Shown here: positions 36,463-44,631 of the stretch, in pieces
Layout: each line of letters starts with the position of its first letter
Numbering within the stretch: the first letter of the stretch is position 1
Assembly (NCBI RefSeq): GCF_000341265.1
Contig: NZ_ANAE01000072.1
Coordinates: 1 to 53,245, forward strand
Length of the DNA: 53,245 nucleotides
Direction of reading: 5' to 3'
Origin: Nocardiopsis prasina DSM 43845
GTDB lineage: Bacteria; Actinomycetota; Actinomycetes; Streptosporangiales; Streptosporangiaceae
The notes under the pieces: model-generated
What the model was told of the DNA's origin: nothing
Database searches by the model: none
What the model saw: only the letters and a program-made list of their open reading frames with translations
Program-made: the position numbers and the translations under genes

Positions 36463-37749
36463 TCAGGCGTGGTCGGCGACGGCGCGGACGGCGTCCAGCA
36501 GGATGTCGCGGCCCTCCGCCGCCTCCTCGGTCGTCAGGTTCAGTGGCGGGGCCATGCGCAGCACGTTGCCGTGGACGCCCCCCTTGCCCACCAGCAGACC
36601 GCGCTCGCGGGTGGCCTCCAGCACCTTCCCGGCCAGGGGTGAGGACGGTGCGCTGGTGGCGGGGTCGACCATCTCGATGGCGAACATCAGGCCCTTGCCG
36701 CGCACGTCCCTCACGCAGTCCAGCTCGCGCAGCGCCCGCAGACCCTCGACCACGGTGGTGCCCTGGCGGAGCGCGTTGCCCTGGAGGTCGTGCTCCAGCA
36801 CGTAGTCGAGGGTGGCCCCGGCCGCGGCCATGGACACCGGGTTGCCGCCGAAGGTGGCCACGCCCAGGGCCGTCAGACCGTCCATGAGGTCGCCGCGCGC
36901 CACCACACCGCCCACCGCGAAGCCGTTGCCCAGCCCCTTGGCGAAGGTCATGGCGTCCGGGGTGACCCCGTGGTTGCCGATCCCGAAGAAGCTGGTCCCG
37001 GTCCGGCCCCACCCGGTCTGCACCTCGTCGGAGACGAACAGGATGCCGTGCTCGTCGAGGACCTCCTTGTAGGCGGCGTACAGACCGTCCGGGGGCATCG
37101 CGAACCCGCCCACGCCCTGGACCGGCTCCGCGATCAGACAGGCCACGTTGGGCGCCGCGGTGTCCAGGACCTCGCGCAGGTCGGCGACGCAGACGTCGAT
37201 GTACTCCTGCTCCGTGAGGTTCCGGAACGCGGGGGAGGAGTGGTCCGTGCCGTGCAGGTAGTGGACGTTGAGGGGGGAGAGCGAGGAGTTCTTCCAGGCA
37301 CGGTTGCCGGTGACCGCGACGGTCCCGAAGGACCGCCCGTGGTAGCTGCCGCGCAGGGCGAGGACCTCGTCGCTGCCGCGCGCGTGCGTGGCCAGCAGCA
37401 GTGCGGTCTCGTTGGCCTCGGTGCCGGAGTTGGTGAAGAAGACCTTGGCGTCGGGGATGCCGGACAGCCGGGCGATCCTCTCCGCCAGCTCGACCTGTGC
37501 GCGGATGAGGTAGAGGGTGGAGGTGTGGACGACGCCCTTGGCGAGCTGGCGTTCCACCGCCTCGCGCACCTCGGCGACGTCGTAGCCGAGCATGTTGGTC
37601 ACGATGCCGGTGAAGAAGTCCAGGTAGGTGCGGCCTTCGGCGTCCGTGACCCGGGCGCCCTTTCCGCTCACGATCTCCAGCGGGGACTCGTAGTACAGGG
37701 GCAACCAGGAGGGCATGACCGCGCGGTGGCGCGCAAGGAGTTCCGACAT
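36463..37749 (-). CDS. Class III PLP aminotransferase (omega-amino acid type)
   Basis: A 428-residue aminotransferase. PLP-site features: FTNSGTEANETALLLA, ALRGSYHGRSFGTVAVTG, FVSDEVQTGWGRTG and the Schiff-base lysine K271 in FAKGLGNGFAVGG. The overall sequence is near the alanine-glyoxylate/beta-alanine-pyruvate (AGXT2-like) branch. With mmsA directly downstream and a PucR regulator divergent upstream, it likely transaminates beta-alanine, 3-aminoisobutyrate or a similar omega-amino acid to the semialdehyde. ATG at 37749 has GGGGG upstream. Confidence 0.9.
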   Translation of the reverse strand: MSELLARHRAVMPSWLPLYYESPLEIVSGKGARVTDAEGRTYLDFFTGIVTNMLGYDVAEVREAVERQLAKGVVHTSTLYLIRAQVELAERIARLSGIPDAKVFFTNSGTEANETALLLATHARGSDEVLALRGSYHGRSFGTVAVTGNRAWKNSSLSPLNVHYLHGTDHSSPAFRNLTEQEYIDVCVADLREVLDTAAPNVACLIAEPVQGVGGFAMPPDGLYAAYKEVLDEHGILFVSDEVQTGWGRTGTSFFGIGNHGVTPDAMTFAKGLGNGFAVGGVVARGDLMDGLTALGVATFGGNPVSMAAAGATLDYVLEHDLQGNALRQGTTVVEGLRALRELDCVRDVRGKGLMFAIEMVDPATSAPSSPLAGKVLEATRERGLLVGKGGVHGNVLRMAPPLNLTTEEAAEGRDILLDAVRAVADHA

Positions 37750-37791
37750 GCCCCCAGTGTCCCCAGGGCCCGGGGGCTTGGCCAGGATCAC

Positions 37792-37829
37792 CATGTTGAC
37801 AACATGCTGGTCGGACTTACAACGTGTAA
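37792..37829. promoter_or_regulatory. Two palindromes in the divergent aminotransferase/PucR promoter
   Basis: CATGTTG-A-CAACATG (37792-37806) is a perfect 15-base palindrome; TTACA-ACG-TGTAA (37817-37829) is a second dyad with centres 24 bases apart. They lie 43-80 bases upstream of the aminotransferase start and about 100-140 upstream of the PucR start. Likely binding sites for the PucR protein or the nearby Lrp protein. Confidence 0.55.
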
Positions 37830-37931
37830 AGCATACGTCGGGCGGCCTCGGCGGAGCTCACGAGTCGGAGCCACCAGCACGATGTAAGCACTACGCCCTC
37901 GAATCTGACAGAGCGTCCTAGACTGTCGCCT

Positions 37932-39536
37932 GTGCTTCCCACCCTTGCCGAGGTCCTCCAGCTTCCCGCCCTCCAGAAGGCCAGGCCCCGAGTGGTGGCC
38001 GGTTCCGAGTACCTGGACGTGGCCGTGCGCTGGGTCCACATCGCGGAGGTCACCGACCTCGCCCACCTGCTGCGCGGTGGTGAGCTGGTGCTCAGCACCG
38101 GGATCGCCATGCCCGACGACCCCGACGCCCTGCGGCGCTACATCGAGGACATCGCCGACGCCGGTGTCAGCGGGATCGCCGTCGAACTCGGTCGCAAGTA
38201 CCACGCCGAACTCCCGAAGGCGTTCCTCGACGCCGCCCGCGACGCCCGCATCGCGGTCATCCTCCTCGACCGCGAGGCCCGCTTCGTCGAGATCACCGAG
38301 GCCGTGCACATCCGGGTGGTCAACGAGCAGCTGGAGGAGCTGCGCGAGTCCGAGAAGCTCCACTCGGTCTTCACCCAGCTGTCCGTGGAGGGCGCCGACG
38401 TCGGGCAGATCCTGCACGAGGTGGCCCAGCTCTCCGGCTGCCCGGTGGTCCTGGAGAACCTCACCCACCAGGTCCTGGCCTGCGACCTCAACGGAGAGGA
38501 CCCCGGAACCCTGCTGACCGCCTGGGAGAGCCGGTCACGAGCGATCCGCACCGGAACCCGGACCGTCCACGCGCCCTCCTCGGGCTGGCTGGTCACGACG
38601 GTCGGCGCCCGGGGGCAGGACTGGGGGCGGCTGATCCTCATCACCGGGGCCACCCCCACCGCCCGGCAGACCATGCTCATCGAACGCGCCGCCACCACCC
38701 TGGCGTTGGGACGGCTGCTGGAGCGCCACCAGGAGAGCCTGGAACGCCAGACCCACCGCACGATCATCGCGGGCATCATCGACCGCGCCTACTCCGATCC
38801 GGAGGAAGCCCTGGTCCGGGCCCGCGCCGTGGGTGTGCCCCTGCACAACCGCGAGATGGTCGGCCTGGTCCTGCGGCTGCGCGAGAGCGGGACCGGTCTG
38901 GCCGCGCAGGCCCGTCTGTCCGACACCGCCGAGGGCGCCGCCCGCGCCTGCCGCGAACTCCGCCTGCCCGCGCTGGTGGGCTCCCTCGACGACTTGCGCG
39001 TGGGTATCCTGCTCGCCCTGCCGGACCGCAGACGCCTGGACGCCACGCTGCACCTGCTCGCGGACCGGGTGCGCGGCGCCGTGGGGGACGCGGCGGTGCT
39101 CGCGGTGGGGTCGGCCGCCGACGACGTCCGTGAGGTGCGCCGCTCCTTCCTGGAGGCCCGCCAGGTGGGCGACGTGGCGATCAAGCAGAGCGACCGGCGT
39201 CCCTTCTACCGCCTGCCCGACCTCCACCTGCGCGGGCTGCTGCACCTGTTCCGCGACGACGAGCGCCTCCAGACCTACGTGGAGCGCGAGTTGGGGCCGC
39301 TCCTGGACCACGACGCCCGGCACGGCGGCGACCTCGCCGACATGCTTCGCCACTATCTGGGGGCGGGGCGCAACAAGGCGCTGGCCGCGAGCCGGGCGCA
39401 CCTGTCCCGGCCCGCCTTCTACGAACGGCTGCGCCGGATCGCCAACGTGCTCGACGCCGACCTGGAGTCGGTGGAGACCTGCCTTTCCCTTCACGTGGCC
39501 CTGCTGTCCCTGGACTCGGTCCGGGACCAGCAGTAG
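37932..39536 (+). CDS. PucR-family transcriptional regulator
   Basis: A 534-residue regulator. N-terminal PucR domain (about 1-125, TLAEVLQLPALQKARPRVVAG ... LLRGGELVLSTGIA), a middle GGDEF-like region (about 290-410), and a C-terminal PucR helix-turn-helix (about 470-525, DLADMLRHYLGAGRNKALAASRAHLSRPAFYERLRRI in outline). Family members activate purine, amino-acid or GABA use in response to the substrate. Divergent from the aminotransferase-mmsA operon, its likely target. GTG at 37932 has little ribosome-binding site. Confidence 0.9.
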   Translation: MLPTLAEVLQLPALQKARPRVVAGSEYLDVAVRWVHIAEVTDLAHLLRGGELVLSTGIAMPDDPDALRRYIEDIADAGVSGIAVELGRKYHAELPKAFLDAARDARIAVILLDREARFVEITEAVHIRVVNEQLEELRESEKLHSVFTQLSVEGADVGQILHEVAQLSGCPVVLENLTHQVLACDLNGEDPGTLLTAWESRSRAIRTGTRTVHAPSSGWLVTTVGARGQDWGRLILITGATPTARQTMLIERAATTLALGRLLERHQESLERQTHRTIIAGIIDRAYSDPEEALVRARAVGVPLHNREMVGLVLRLRESGTGLAAQARLSDTAEGAARACRELRLPALVGSLDDLRVGILLALPDRRRLDATLHLLADRVRGAVGDAAVLAVGSAADDVREVRRSFLEARQVGDVAIKQSDRRPFYRLPDLHLRGLLHLFRDDERLQTYVERELGPLLDHDARHGGDLADMLRHYLGAGRNKALAASRAHLSRPAFYERLRRIANVLDADLESVETCLSLHVALLSLDSVRDQQ

Positions 39537-39644
39537 GGGAGCCCTCCGTTCGGCACCTGTTCGTCACACCGGTGCAGTACGTTGGATTCCGTTGTGAATC
39601 TCCATCTTGACAAGGGATTCCTGATTGACGCGTGGAGGACCCCA

Positions 39645-40133
39645 GTGACCGAGCACCTTGACCCCGGACCCGCACGACGGGTCAACGGGGTGGTGTTGGA
39701 CGAGACGGCCAAACGCATCATCGAGGTCCTCCAGCAGGACGGACGCCTGTCCTACGCGGCCATCGGCAAGACCGTGGGCCTGTCGGAGGCCGCCGTGCGC
39801 CAGCGCGTGCAGCGCCTACTGGAGTCCGGGGTGGTCCAGGTGGTGGGCGTCACCGACCCCATGACACTGGGCTTCGAGCGCCAGGCGATGATCGGCGTGC
39901 GCACCAGCGGCGACCTCAACGCCGCCGCCGACGCCGTCTCCGAGCTGGCGGGCGTAGAGTACGTGGTCATCACGGCGGGCTCCTTCGACCTCATGGTCGA
40001 GGTCGTCGCCGAGGACGACGCCCGCCTGCTGGACATCCTCGCCGAGATCCGCGCGGTGGAGACCGTGGAGAGCACCGAGACCTTCCTCTACCTCAAGTTG
40101 CGCAAGCAGACCTACGCCTGGGGGACCAGGTAG
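39645..40133 (+). CDS. Lrp/AsnC-family transcriptional regulator
   Basis: A 162-residue regulator: helix-turn-helix at about 22-65 (LDETAKRIIEVLQQDGRLSY, IGKTVGLSEAAVRQRVQRLL) and a RAM effector domain (about 85-158, GVRTSGDLNAAADAVSELAGVEYVVITAGSFDLMVEV in outline). Lrp proteins bind amino acids and tune their metabolism. GTG at 39645 is chosen for GGAGGACC upstream. It follows the PucR gene on the same strand after 108 bases and may serve the same aminotransferase pathway. Confidence 0.92.
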   Translation: MTEHLDPGPARRVNGVVLDETAKRIIEVLQQDGRLSYAAIGKTVGLSEAAVRQRVQRLLESGVVQVVGVTDPMTLGFERQAMIGVRTSGDLNAAADAVSELAGVEYVVITAGSFDLMVEVVAEDDARLLDILAEIRAVETVESTETFLYLKLRKQTYAWGTR

Positions 40134-40151
40134 GAGCGGCTGTGCTTCCTG

Positions 40152-40428
40152 GGGCCTCCGCTTCGCTTTGGCCCGGGTTCGGTGCCTTTGCAGAGGAACC
40201 TTCGACGTCTTCGGTGTGATGGCTCGTTCCTCGCGATCCCACCTTCACCACCTCCAGAACCCTCTCCGGCGTCCTCATCTTCTTTGGGCCTCCGGCTTCG
40301 CTTTGGCCCGGGGTTCGGTGCCTTGCAGAGGGATTTGGGTTCAAGGCAACACAGCATCCTCGTCTGCGCCTGGTTCGTTCCTCGCTGGCGGCTTGACTCG
40401 TCTTGCAGAACCCTCTCCGGCACCGAAC
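40152..40428. repeat. Imperfect tandem repeat with a hairpin-forming second copy
   Basis: Fills the 340-base gap between the Lrp gene and the AtuA pair. A block of about 46 bases starting GGGCCTCCGCTTCGCTTTGG at 40152 recurs at 40286 with a few indels. Two further shared blocks follow in the same order: TCGTTCCTCGC (near 40224 and 40375) and CAGAACCCTCTCCGGC (40255 and 40406). In the second copy GTTCGGTGCC (40313-40322) is the exact complement of GGCACCGAAC (40419-40428), with AGAGGG/CCCTCT (40327-40332/40411-40416) just inside, giving a 116-base element with inverted ends. It may be a MITE-like or other dispersed intergenic element. Confidence 0.6.
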
Positions 40429-40472
40429 GGGCACCCCCTTGTGGCTGAGGTGACGTCCTCACCCGACCCGGC

Positions 40473-40799
40473 TCACAGCGGTTCCGGGACCCCGGTGACC
40501 TCCATTCCCAACAGCTCCGCGGCCAGGGTCTTGCCGTGGGCGTCCAGGTACAGGGACGTGGTCACCGTGTCGTCGGAGGCCCGTGCGCACACGAGGATCA
40601 GGGCGTGCACGTTGTCCATGCGGTGCACGGTGACCGGCCCCCGGAAGCGCTCGCCCAACTCGGCGCGGACCCGCTCGGGCGTCAGCTCCCCAAGGAGCAC
40701 CGGGTACCAGCGGGGGTCACGGGCGACGACGGAGATCGTGTTGAGGTTGCCCTTGTCCCCGGCTCTCGCGGTGGCGATCTCGTACAGCGGGACGCTCAT
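40473..40799 (-). CDS. AtuA-related small subunit (C-terminal AtuA-like domain)
   Basis: A 108-residue protein, LYEIATARAGDKGNLNTISVVAR, then PVTVHRMDNVHALILVCARA. It corresponds to the C-terminal domain that is fused to the main domain in Pseudomonas AtuA. Its ATG overlaps the stop of the large AtuA-like gene by four bases (ATGA), so the two are co-translated and probably form one complex. Biochemical activity unknown. Confidence 0.85.
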   Translation of the reverse strand: MSVPLYEIATARAGDKGNLNTISVVARDPRWYPVLLGELTPERVRAELGERFRGPVTVHRMDNVHALILVCARASDDTVTTSLYLDAHGKTLAAELLGMEVTGVPEPL

Positions 40800-42109
40800 C
40801 GCCCCTCCTCTCCGAACCAGCTGACCACCGGTTCCACGTGCTCTCGTGCGATGGTGCTCGACAGGATCCCGACGACCTCACCGCTTCGGGTCCGTACCCC
40901 GCCACCTCCGGCGGGTCCGCAGGTGTACAGGGCGGTGACCTCCTCCTCCACGGCCTGGGCGCCCGCCCGGTCCGTGCTCAGGGCCGCAACGCGCAACCGG
41001 CACTCGGAGGGCCCCGCGTCGTCATGCCCCGGCCCCGCCCCGATCAGGTCGAACCGGCTGCGGACCCGGTCTCCCAGGCGCTCGCGGACCACCTCCCCTG
41101 CCAGCCTGGCCCGTGCCACGGCGCCGGGCCCCGTGTAGGAGATCTCCCCCTCGCCCCGGTATCCGGCCCGGTAGCCCACGCTGACCTTCAGCGTCCGGGG
41201 CCGCGCGAAGCCGCGCGCCCCGTCCACGAGGACGCGGTCCCCGCCCAGCTCCCGCAGGCGCACGCCCGTCATGTCCAGGGAGACGTCCGGGGTCAGGTAG
41301 GCCCTGGGGTCGGTCACCTCGTAGGTGAGCTGCTCCGTGACCGTCATGCGGTCGACCCTGCCGCCCGTCCCCGGGAGTTTGGTGACCACCGCACGGCCGT
41401 CGCCGTCGACCTCGGCCAGGGGGAACCCCAGGTCGGCCAGGCCGGGTACGTCCTTGCGGCCCGGGTCGGCGAAGTACCCGCCGGTCAGCTGGCCGGCGCA
41501 CTCCAGCAGGTGGCCCACCAGCGTGCCCGCCGCCAGCAGTCCGTCGTCGGACGGGTCCCAGCCGAGGTCGTGGACCAGTGGAGCCAGGAACAGCGAGGGG
41601 TCGGCGGCCCGCCCGGCGACGATCACGTCGGCCCCGCCGCGCAGGGCGGGCAGCAGGGCCTCAACCCCCAGGTAGGCGTTGGCGGAGACGAGTTCCCCGT
41701 GGGACTCCAGCGACTCCCCGTCCTCCCAACACGGAGCGGACGGGTCGATCCGGTCCAGGACGTCGTCGCCGGAGACGGCGGCCACGGTGGTCGGCAACCC
41801 CAGAGAGGCGGCCAGCCCCGCTGCCATCGCCCCGGCCGCCACGGGGTCCGCGGCGCCCGCGTTCGTGACCAGCCTCGTGCCCCGACGGTGCAGGGGCTCC
41901 AGGAGGAGTTCGAGCCGTCGGCGGAGCATCGGGTCGTACCCGGGCCCCGAGCCCTCGGACGCGCGCAGGGAGGCGAGTGAGACCGTTCGCTCGCCCAGGC
42001 ACTCCAGGACGAGTGTGTCGAGCTCGCCCCGCTCGACCAGGTCCACGGCGGGGTGGAGTCGGTCGGAGGCGAATCCCGCTCCGCAGCCGATCCGGGTGCC
42101 AGGGGTCAC
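40796..42109 (-). CDS. AtuA/DUF1446 family protein
   Basis: A 437-residue protein of the acyclic-terpene-utilisation AtuA family: IGCGAGFASDRLHPAVDLVERGELDTLVLE at the N-terminus in outline, ANAYLGVEALLPALRGGADVIVAGRAADPSLFL, and HLLECAGQLTGGYFADPG. In Pseudomonas AtuA is needed for citronellol/geraniol breakdown, but homologs are widespread in organic-acid catabolic clusters and their reaction is not settled. GTG at 42109 has GAAGGAG upstream. Lies downstream of a CitMHS transporter, hinting at a hydroxy- or tricarboxylic acid as substrate. Confidence 0.88.
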   Translation of the reverse strand: MTPGTRIGCGAGFASDRLHPAVDLVERGELDTLVLECLGERTVSLASLRASEGSGPGYDPMLRRRLELLLEPLHRRGTRLVTNAGAADPVAAGAMAAGLAASLGLPTTVAAVSGDDVLDRIDPSAPCWEDGESLESHGELVSANAYLGVEALLPALRGGADVIVAGRAADPSLFLAPLVHDLGWDPSDDGLLAAGTLVGHLLECAGQLTGGYFADPGRKDVPGLADLGFPLAEVDGDGRAVVTKLPGTGGRVDRMTVTEQLTYEVTDPRAYLTPDVSLDMTGVRLRELGGDRVLVDGARGFARPRTLKVSVGYRAGYRGEGEISYTGPGAVARARLAGEVVRERLGDRVRSRFDLIGAGPGHDDAGPSECRLRVAALSTDRAGAQAVEEEVTALYTCGPAGGGGVRTRSGEVVGILSSTIAREHVEPVVSWFGEEGR

Positions 42110-42173
42110 GTGGTGCTCCTTCGGGTTCGCGCGGACCATCGGTTCGCGGGTGTGCGGACGTTGGCGGGGTCGG

Positions 42174-43541
42174 TCACGCCGCCCACGGCAGGATGACGCC
42201 CATGGCGACGGCCGACCCGAAGACCACCAGGCTGACCAGCCAGGCCCAGGGGAACAGGAACCGGATGTGGGTCCCGATGGGGACCCCGGAGAGGCCGACC
42301 AGCAGGTAGAAGGAACCGGTCATCGGGCTGATCGGGAAGCCGACGGTCTCCTGGCCGGTGATCGAGGCCTGAGCGACGTCGATCGGGGCGACACCGAACT
42401 CGCCTCCCACGGCGGCCAGCACGGGCATGACGGCGAAGTAGTAGGCGTCCGGACCGAAGACCAGGCTCATGGGGACGGCCAGCACGCCGATCAGCAGGGG
42501 CAGGCCGGGGCCGAGGAAGTCGGGCATGGCCCCGGTCATCGACACCGCCATCGCCTCGATCATGCCGCTCTCCTCCATGACCCCGAGGAAGGCCCCGGCC
42601 GCCAGGAGGGTGCTGGCCATGAGGATCGCCCCGCGTGCGTGGTCGTTGATCCTCTCCGTCTGCGCCGACATTCCCGGGTAGTTCACGGCCAGCGCGATGA
42701 CGAGGGCGATCATGAACACCAGCTCCGGGGGCATCACCCCCGAGATGAGAGTGGCGACGGCGGCCAGGGTGAGCACGGCGTTCAGCCAGTACAGACGGGG
42801 GCGCAGAAGTTCCGGACGCTCCGACTCGTACTCGGCGGGCGCGGCCGCCCGAGGGGCGCCGTCACCGGCCGCCGAGGCACCGGACGGGCCGACCCCGGCG
42901 CCGACCGGACGCCCGGCGGCCGTCGTCCGCAACCGGTTCCGTTCGCGGACACCCAGGTAGTACGCGATGAGCAGGCACGTGACCATGCCGATGAGCTGGG
43001 CCGGGATCAGCGGGACCCACAGGTCGTTGGCCGGGATGCCGCTCGCGGTGGCCGCCCTGGCCGTGGGGCCGCCCCAGGGGAGGATGTTCATGATCCCCGC
43101 CCCGAGTCCCGTGAGAGCGGCGAGCACCACCCGGCGCATCCCCAGCGCGTCGTAGAGGGGGAGCATCGCCGGGATGGTGATGAGGAACGTGGTCGCGCCG
43201 GCGCCGTCGAGATGGGCCACCATCGCCAGGACCACCGTGGCCACGGCGATGGTCACGGGGTTGTCCCCGGCGAACCGCAGGACGCGGCGCACGATGGGGT
43301 CGAAGAGCCCGGCGTCGCGCATCACCCCGAAGTAGAGGATCGCGAAGACGAACATGGCGGTGGTGGCGGCCACCCCGGTGATGCCCGCGGACACGAAGGT
43401 ACCGACCTCGCCGGGACCGAACCCCATCACGAGGGCGGCGGCGACGGGGACACCGGCCAGGGCCACGACCGCGCCCACCCGGTTGGACAACAGCAGCACG
43501 AGCACGACCGTGATCGTCGCGAATCCCATGGCGGTCAGCAT
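42174..43541 (-). CDS. CitMHS-family metal-citrate/organic acid:proton symporter
   Basis: A 455-residue membrane protein with about 11-12 helices, no signal peptide, and a variable cytoplasmic loop at about 215-245. Family segments: VVLAMVAHLDGAGATTFLIT, AGIMNILPWGGPTARAATASG and, near the C-terminus, SMVFGPDAYYFA-like FGPDAYYFAVMPV and SPMTGSFYLLVGLSGV. CitM-type carriers import divalent-metal citrate; here the neighbouring AtuA genes suggest a related acid. ATG at 43541 has CGAGGAG upstream. First gene of the operon with AtuA, divergent from a LysR gene. Confidence 0.92.
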   Translation of the reverse strand: MLTAMGFATITVVLVLLLSNRVGAVVALAGVPVAAALVMGFGPGEVGTFVSAGITGVAATTAMFVFAILYFGVMRDAGLFDPIVRRVLRFAGDNPVTIAVATVVLAMVAHLDGAGATTFLITIPAMLPLYDALGMRRVVLAALTGLGAGIMNILPWGGPTARAATASGIPANDLWVPLIPAQLIGMVTCLLIAYYLGVRERNRLRTTAAGRPVGAGVGPSGASAAGDGAPRAAAPAEYESERPELLRPRLYWLNAVLTLAAVATLISGVMPPELVFMIALVIALAVNYPGMSAQTERINDHARGAILMASTLLAAGAFLGVMEESGMIEAMAVSMTGAMPDFLGPGLPLLIGVLAVPMSLVFGPDAYYFAVMPVLAAVGGEFGVAPIDVAQASITGQETVGFPISPMTGSFYLLVGLSGVPIGTHIRFLFPWAWLVSLVVFGSAVAMGVILPWAA

Positions 43542-43644
43542 CTGGAACGCTCCTCGGAAACGGGGGGTGAGAGTGACCTGCGGCACTCTCGTTCATGTTT
43601 CCGCGACGTTTCCTTGAGTGTCCAGCATTAATAAAGCAAGGGGC

Positions 43645-43650
43645 TATGCT
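43645..43650 (+). promoter_or_regulatory. Candidate -10 element for a leaderless lysR transcript
   Basis: TATGCT, eight bases before the ATG at 43659. With only a GGAG two bases from the ATG as an alternative ribosome-binding site, a leaderless start is plausible. No convincing -35 at the right distance. Confidence 0.35.
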
Positions 43651-43658
43651 CTCGGAGC

Positions 43659-44594
43659 ATGGACCTGACGCTGAGGGAGTTGTCGGTCTTCGCGACCGTC
43701 GCCAGGCACGGAAGTTTCACTGCCGCCGCCGACACGCTGCACGTCGCGCAGTCCTCGCTGAGCCGGACCGTGATGACGATGGAGCGCAACCTGCGCGTCC
43801 GGCTGCTCGAACGCACGACCCGGAACGTGCGGTGCACGCCGGAGGGCGCCGAACTCCTCGCCGTGGCCGAGCGCCTGCTCGCCGCCCACCGTGCGGAGAT
43901 GAACGGCCTCGAACGCTTCCTGCGCGGCACCCGGGGCACGGTCGTCGTGGCGACGCTGCCCTCGGTCGCGGCCGCCCTGCTGCCAGCCGTGATCGCGCGG
44001 TTCCGCGCCTCCGCCCCCGAGATCGACGTCCACGTCCTGGACGGCATGGCGGGCAGCGCGATCGAGCGCCTGCGGGCGGGGGAGTGCGACATGGCGCTGG
44101 TGGCCGCCCGGGGCCCGCAGGAGGGACTGCGGGCACGGCCGCTGCTCAGGGACCGCTTCCTCGCGGTGGTGCCGTCCGGGCACCCGCTCGCGCGACGTCC
44201 GGAACTCACCTGGGCCGACCTGGCCTCGGAACCCTTCATCGTGACCGGCGGGGACTCCAGTGTCCGCCCGGTCACGGACACCGCCTTCCAGAGCGCGGGG
44301 ACCCGACCGGAGCGCACCATCGAGGCGGGCAACATCTCCACCGTGGGCGGTCTGCTCTCCGCGGGCCTCGGTGTCGCCGCGCTCCCCGCGCTGTCCAGGA
44401 TCCTCATGGGCTTCGCCGACCACGTGTGCCTGCCACTCGGCGCGCCCGCCGTCGAACGGAGGGTCGACGTGATCGTCCACGGGGAGCGGCGCATGGGGCG
44501 GGCGGCCGAGGCCTTCCTGGACCTGCTCCTGCGGATGCGCGCGGAGGACCACCCCCTCCCGGAGGGGGTGGCCTGGGTGGCGGACCCCGCCTGA
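43659..44594 (+). CDS. LysR-family transcriptional regulator
   Basis: A 311-residue regulator: helix-turn-helix at about 1-62 (LRELSVFATVARHGSFTAAADTLHVAQSSLSRTV in outline, then LRVRLLERTTRNV) and a substrate-binding domain at about 90-295 (GTVVVATLPSVAAALLPAVIARF). Divergent from citM-atuA, 117 bases apart, so it probably controls that operon in response to the imported acid. Its last codons form the left arm of a 44-base perfect palindrome. Confidence 0.93.
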   Translation: MDLTLRELSVFATVARHGSFTAAADTLHVAQSSLSRTVMTMERNLRVRLLERTTRNVRCTPEGAELLAVAERLLAAHRAEMNGLERFLRGTRGTVVVATLPSVAAALLPAVIARFRASAPEIDVHVLDGMAGSAIERLRAGECDMALVAARGPQEGLRARPLLRDRFLAVVPSGHPLARRPELTWADLASEPFIVTGGDSSVRPVTDTAFQSAGTRPERTIEAGNISTVGGLLSAGLGVAALPALSRILMGFADHVCLPLGAPAVERRVDVIVHGERRMGRAAEAFLDLLLRMRAEDHPLPEGVAWVADPA

Positions 44595-44622
44595 CGGCCG
44601 CGGCCGTCAGGCGGGGTCCGCC
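44579..44622. terminator. 44-base perfect palindrome between lysR and gabT
   Basis: Bases 44579-44600 are the exact complement of 44601-44622 (core TGACGGCCGCGGCCGTCA), with no spacer. It includes the lysR stop TGA at 44592-44594 and the last four codons. It sits between convergent genes, so it should terminate both. Confidence 0.75.
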
Positions 44623-44631
44623 GAACCCGCC

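Noticed and set aside
40093..40462. Two overlapping minus-strand frames of about 115 codons in the repeat region
   Set aside because: They have no ribosome-binding site, overlap the lrp end, and contain repeated peptide strings that only reflect the DNA repeat.
41679..43631. A 650-codon plus-strand frame opposite atuA and citM
   Set aside because: Its translation is His/Arg/Gly/Asp-rich without domain character, mirroring the genuine membrane protein on the other strand.
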